Source: CBFHSF01 sp965658445
GTDB lineage: Bacteria > Bacteroidota > Bacteroidia > Flavobacteriales > Schleiferiaceae
Assembly: GCA_965658445.1 (NCBI GenBank)
Contig: CBFHSF010000017.1
Span: 1 to 52,521, forward strand
DNA length: 52,521 bases
Direction of reading: 5' to 3'
Numbering within the stretch: the stretch's first letter is position 1; the number at the start of each line of letters is the position of its first letter. Of the stretch, positions 50,588 to 52,521 are shown in pieces. The position numbers and the translations under genes were made by a program. The notes beneath the pieces are model-generated. The model ran no database searches, was not told the DNA's origin, and saw nothing but the letters and a program-made list of their open reading frames with translations.

Positions 50588-51847
50588 ATGAAGATTGACT
50601 TTTCAAATACTGAGGTGGCCTTTGCCAACAAAAGCCTCAGAGAGCTCAGACAGGCGTACTTTCTGTTTAAAACACTTTCTCATCCCTTCCTAGTAAGTTC
50701 GGGAAAGGCGCTCACCAAGATGAGTTTTAAAATGGGCCTTCCCGTAAAAGGAGTAATAAAGGCAACGGTTTACGAACATTTTGTAGGCGGAGAAACCATT
50801 GAAGAATGTCATGCCGCCATTCTGAAATTACTAGAAGGAAAGGTGTACACCATCCTCGACTACTCTGTGGAGGGAAAGGACTCTGAATCTNNNNNNNNNN
50901 CCGCCATTCTGAAATTACTAGAAGGAAAGGTGTACACCATCCTCGACTACTCTGTGGAGGGAAAGGACTCTGAATCTGATTTTGATCGCACTCGTGATAC
51001 TATTATCGAAACCATTGAAGTTTCCAAAACCAATTCGGGAGTGCCCCTTACCGTTTTTAAACCCACGGGATTGGGGCGATTTGGTCTGTACGAAAAAGTC
51101 AATCGCAAAGAATCTCTCAACGCAGAAGAGTCTGCTGAATGGGAAAGAATAATGGCACGCTTTTACGCCATTGCCGAAGCGGCTCATGAATCGGGAAATC
51201 CCGTAATGGTCGACGCAGAAGAGTCTTGGATTCAGGATTGTATCGATGACATCGTTCAAGAGCTTATGATGAAGTTCAACACGGTGAAACCCATCGTCTA
51301 CAACACACTACAAATGTACCGTTGGGATCGCATTGAATTTTTGAAAAACGCTTGGTCACATGCCAACCGCCATGGCTACAAAATTGGGGTTAAAGTGGTT
51401 CGCGGTGCCTACATGGAAAAGGAAAGAGACCGCGCAGAAAAACTCGGCTACAAAAGCCCAATTCAACCGACTAAAGATGCGACCGATCGCGACTATGACG
51501 AAGCTCTTCGCTTTATCGTGGAACACATCGATGAAATCTCTTTGGTTGCCGGAACACACAACGAGGAGTCTTCTCAACTTCTAGTCAATCTAATGGAGGA
51601 AAAGGGTCTTAAACTTGACGATCCAAGAATTTGGTTTGCACAGCTCTACGGAATGTCTGATCACATTTCTTTCAACCTGTCTCACTTGGGATTCAACGTG
51701 GTTAAATACCTACCCTTTGGACCGGTAAAAGACGTTATGCCTTATCTATTCCGACGTGCAGAAGAAAATACTTCCGTTGCCGGTCAAACCGGAAGGGAAT
51801 TGACGCTTCTAGAAAATGAGCTGGACAGAAGAAAGCAAAATCGATAG
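50588..51847 (+). CDS. Proline dehydrogenase, with an artefactual internal duplication
   Basis: FAD enzyme that oxidises proline to pyrroline-5-carboxylate; single-domain form. As read it is 419 residues from the ATG at 50588, but 29 of them come from a 77-bp repeat plus ten Ns, so the true protein is about 390 residues. FKPTGLGRFGLYEKVN, VMVDAEESWIQDCID, VKVVRGAYMEKERDRA, and AQLYGMSDHISFNLS with the closing YLFRRAEENTSVAGQ are typical of the PRODH barrel. The separate P5C dehydrogenase is not in the window. Confidence 0.93.
   Translation: MKIDFSNTEVAFANKSLRELRQAYFLFKTLSHPFLVSSGKALTKMSFKMGLPVKGVIKATVYEHFVGGETIEECHAAILKLLEGKVYTILDYSVEGKDSESXXXXAILKLLEGKVYTILDYSVEGKDSESDFDRTRDTIIETIEVSKTNSGVPLTVFKPTGLGRFGLYEKVNRKESLNAEESAEWERIMARFYAIAEAAHESGNPVMVDAEESWIQDCIDDIVQELMMKFNTVKPIVYNTLQMYRWDRIEFLKNAWSHANRHGYKIGVKVVRGAYMEKERDRAEKLGYKSPIQPTKDATDRDYDEALRFIVEHIDEISLVAGTHNEESSQLLVNLMEEKGLKLDDPRIWFAQLYGMSDHISFNLSHLGFNVVKYLPFGPVKDVMPYLFRRAEENTSVAGQTGRELTLLENELDRRKQNR
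50814..50977 (+). repeat. 77-bp direct repeat around ten Ns, probable unmerged contig overlap
   Basis: Bases 50814-50890 and 50901-50977 are identical, separated by ten Ns at 50891-50900. Seventy-seven is a common final k-mer size for short-read assemblers, so two contigs that shared one k-mer were probably scaffolded instead of merged. Confidence 0.9.
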
Positions 51848-51861
51848 ACTTCCGGATAATT

Positions 51862-51887
51862 CCCCTAGGGATTGTGATGCCTAGGGG
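51862..51887. other. Hairpin between converging genes
   Basis: 8-bp perfect stem CCCCTAGG/CCTAGGGG with a 10-base loop, covering the stop codon of the DUF4258-like gene. There is no T-run on either side, so terminator function is uncertain. Confidence 0.4.
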
Positions 51888-52282
51888 CAATCGCAATCTT
51901 CTTTGTTATCTCCTTTGTAAAGGAAAGAAACTACCTCAGCGGTAGAGTCTCTGTTTTCAACTTCTATGGCGAAGGCTGGAGAGAAATTACCTGTCTCCAA
52001 ATAATACACCTTTGCGGCCGTATCTCGGGTTTGAGACTTGCCAAAATCAATGATTGCATTGTTGAGGATGTGGTGATAAGCGGTAGAATCCAATTGGTAA
52101 CAATCCCAAAGGCATTGAGAATTCTCAGAAAACGAAATTTCCTTCTTTCTCAGATCGGATAAAACGCGATCGTTGGGAAAGTAGGAACATTGGATGTCAC
52201 GGTCTCCAAAAAACACCCAAACCATAATAGACCCCAGTACGAGCCCTATAGAGTAATATCCCAATCGCTTTAATAAAGCCAT
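51881..52282 (-). CDS. DUF4258-like membrane-anchored protein
   Basis: 133 residues. One N-terminal membrane helix (YYSIGLVLGSIMVWVFFG) followed by a small soluble domain probably outside the inner membrane (CSYFPNDRVLSDLRKK, YYLETGNFSPAFAIEVENRDSTAEVVSF), ending KEDCDCP. It resembles short DUF4258-type proteins of Flavobacteriales as I remember them, a tentative call. Promoter element at 52331-52338. Converges on the proline dehydrogenase gene. Confidence 0.6.
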   Translation of the reverse strand: MALLKRLGYYSIGLVLGSIMVWVFFGDRDIQCSYFPNDRVLSDLRKKEISFSENSQCLWDCYQLDSTAYHHILNNAIIDFGKSQTRDTAAKVYYLETGNFSPAFAIEVENRDSTAEVVSFLYKGDNKEDCDCP

Positions 52283-52330
52283 AGTGCAAAGAATTTAAGT
52301 CCTCCATTGTTGGGAAAGACATAGACGGGG

Positions 52331-52338
52331 CAAAAATA
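52331..52338 (-). promoter_or_regulatory. Promoter -7 element, DUF4258-like gene
   Basis: TATTTTTG on the minus strand, exact TAnnTTTG, 48 bases before the ATG at 52282. Confidence 0.5.
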
Positions 52339-52350
52339 AGATTTGGCAGA

Positions 52351-52521
52351 TTACAATTCGCCGAAATGCAAATTAACTTCTGTATAGGGAAGGTCAAACC
52401 ACTCTCCAATGGCTTTGTTGGTCAAAACGCCATTGGCCATGTACATTCCCTTTCGTAAACCGGGCTTGTATCTCAATGCATTCTCTATTCCACCCTCCTC
52501 AGAAATCCCCTCCAACATGGG
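52351..52521 (-). CDS. ald: Alanine dehydrogenase, C-terminal fragment
   Basis: The last 56 residues of a gene that enters from the right edge, stopping at TAA 52351-52353. The fragment includes GGIENALRYKPGLRKG, then MANGVLTNKAIGEWFDLP and YTEVNLHFGEL, which fits the end of the alanine dehydrogenase chain in Flavobacteriales (a GxLTNxxIGxxFxLxYxDLNL pattern). The enzyme interconverts alanine and pyruvate with NAD. The family call rests on this tail only. Confidence 0.6.
   Translation of the reverse strand, partial: PMLEGISEEGGIENALRYKPGLRKGMYMANGVLTNKAIGEWFDLPYTEVNLHFGEL

Noticed and set aside
50814..50977. Biological tandem repeat or 29-residue insertion in proline dehydrogenase
   Set aside because: Exact identity, k-mer length of 77 and the ten Ns point to an assembly overlap.

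Overview
The window looks like a chromosome segment from a marine-type Bacteroidota, most likely Flavobacteriales. The grounds are type IX secretion (T9SS) C-terminal sorting domains on two large secreted proteins, the Bacteroidota promoter -7 element TAnnTTTG upstream of at least sixteen genes, few Shine-Dalgarno sites, many short lipoprotein signal peptides, kynurenine-pathway genes, and an endonuclease III without its iron-sulfur cysteines. There is no rRNA, tRNA, CRISPR array, prophage or insertion sequence that I can see. Two runs of N (50119-50218 and 50891-50900) show that this is a draft assembly.

Layout. 1-3925 (minus): an S9 peptidase running off the left edge, then an operon of a metal-binding lipoprotein, heme A synthase, a DUF4286 protein and a family III CoA-transferase. 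4026-4922: an EamA exporter. 4931-10530 (minus): a five-gene nucleotide-sugar operon (aminotransferase, UDP-glucose dehydrogenase, UDP-xylose synthase, GalE, RfbB). 10627-13207 (plus): an outer-membrane barrel with Kdo transferase WaaA, then an IsdG/HmoB-type heme monooxygenase behind a palindromic operator, and a 44-residue membrane peptide. 13223-15975 (minus): a lipoprotein and a secreted oligopeptidase B-like enzyme. 16089-23947: dienoyl-CoA reductase, a TPR lipoprotein, recA, bcp, nth, and a giant TolB-propeller/outer-membrane-barrel protein. 24075-25121: tandem lipocalin-like lipoproteins. 25233-28700 (minus): kmo, kynU and a UbiA-like membrane protein. 28829-31699: gcvP. 31912-36068: tandem T9SS-secreted paralogues. 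36421-42239: a glycosyltransferase with rsmG, mlaFE (minus), a small lipoprotein, a SprT-like protein, and purK-purE. 42368-46764 (minus): a helical protein and a LytTR/propeller-kinase two-component pair. 46892-49373: two overlapping genes for envelope barrels, the second with a helix-hairpin-helix DNA-binding head. 49354-52521: aroB, proline dehydrogenase, a DUF4258-like protein and the tail of alanine dehydrogenase.

How the genes fit together. Most of the window is housekeeping: envelope sugars and LPS core, lipid transport (Mla), purine and aromatic synthesis, DNA repair, and amino-acid catabolism (glycine, tryptophan/kynurenine, proline, alanine). The accessory signals worth following are the tandem T9SS proteins with very different codon use, the overlapping HHH-barrel pair, the heme oxygenase with its candidate iron-type operator, the UbiA-like protein joined to the kynurenine genes, and a hairpin lying inside a tiny membrane-protein gene.

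Three sequence problems affect gene products. mlaF is interrupted by a one-base shift that removes a 34-residue tail. aroB contains a 100-N gap that family alignment suggests is really about one base. The proline dehydrogenase gene contains a 77-bp duplication around ten Ns, probably an unmerged contig overlap. I found no clearly novel multi-gene defence or secretion system.
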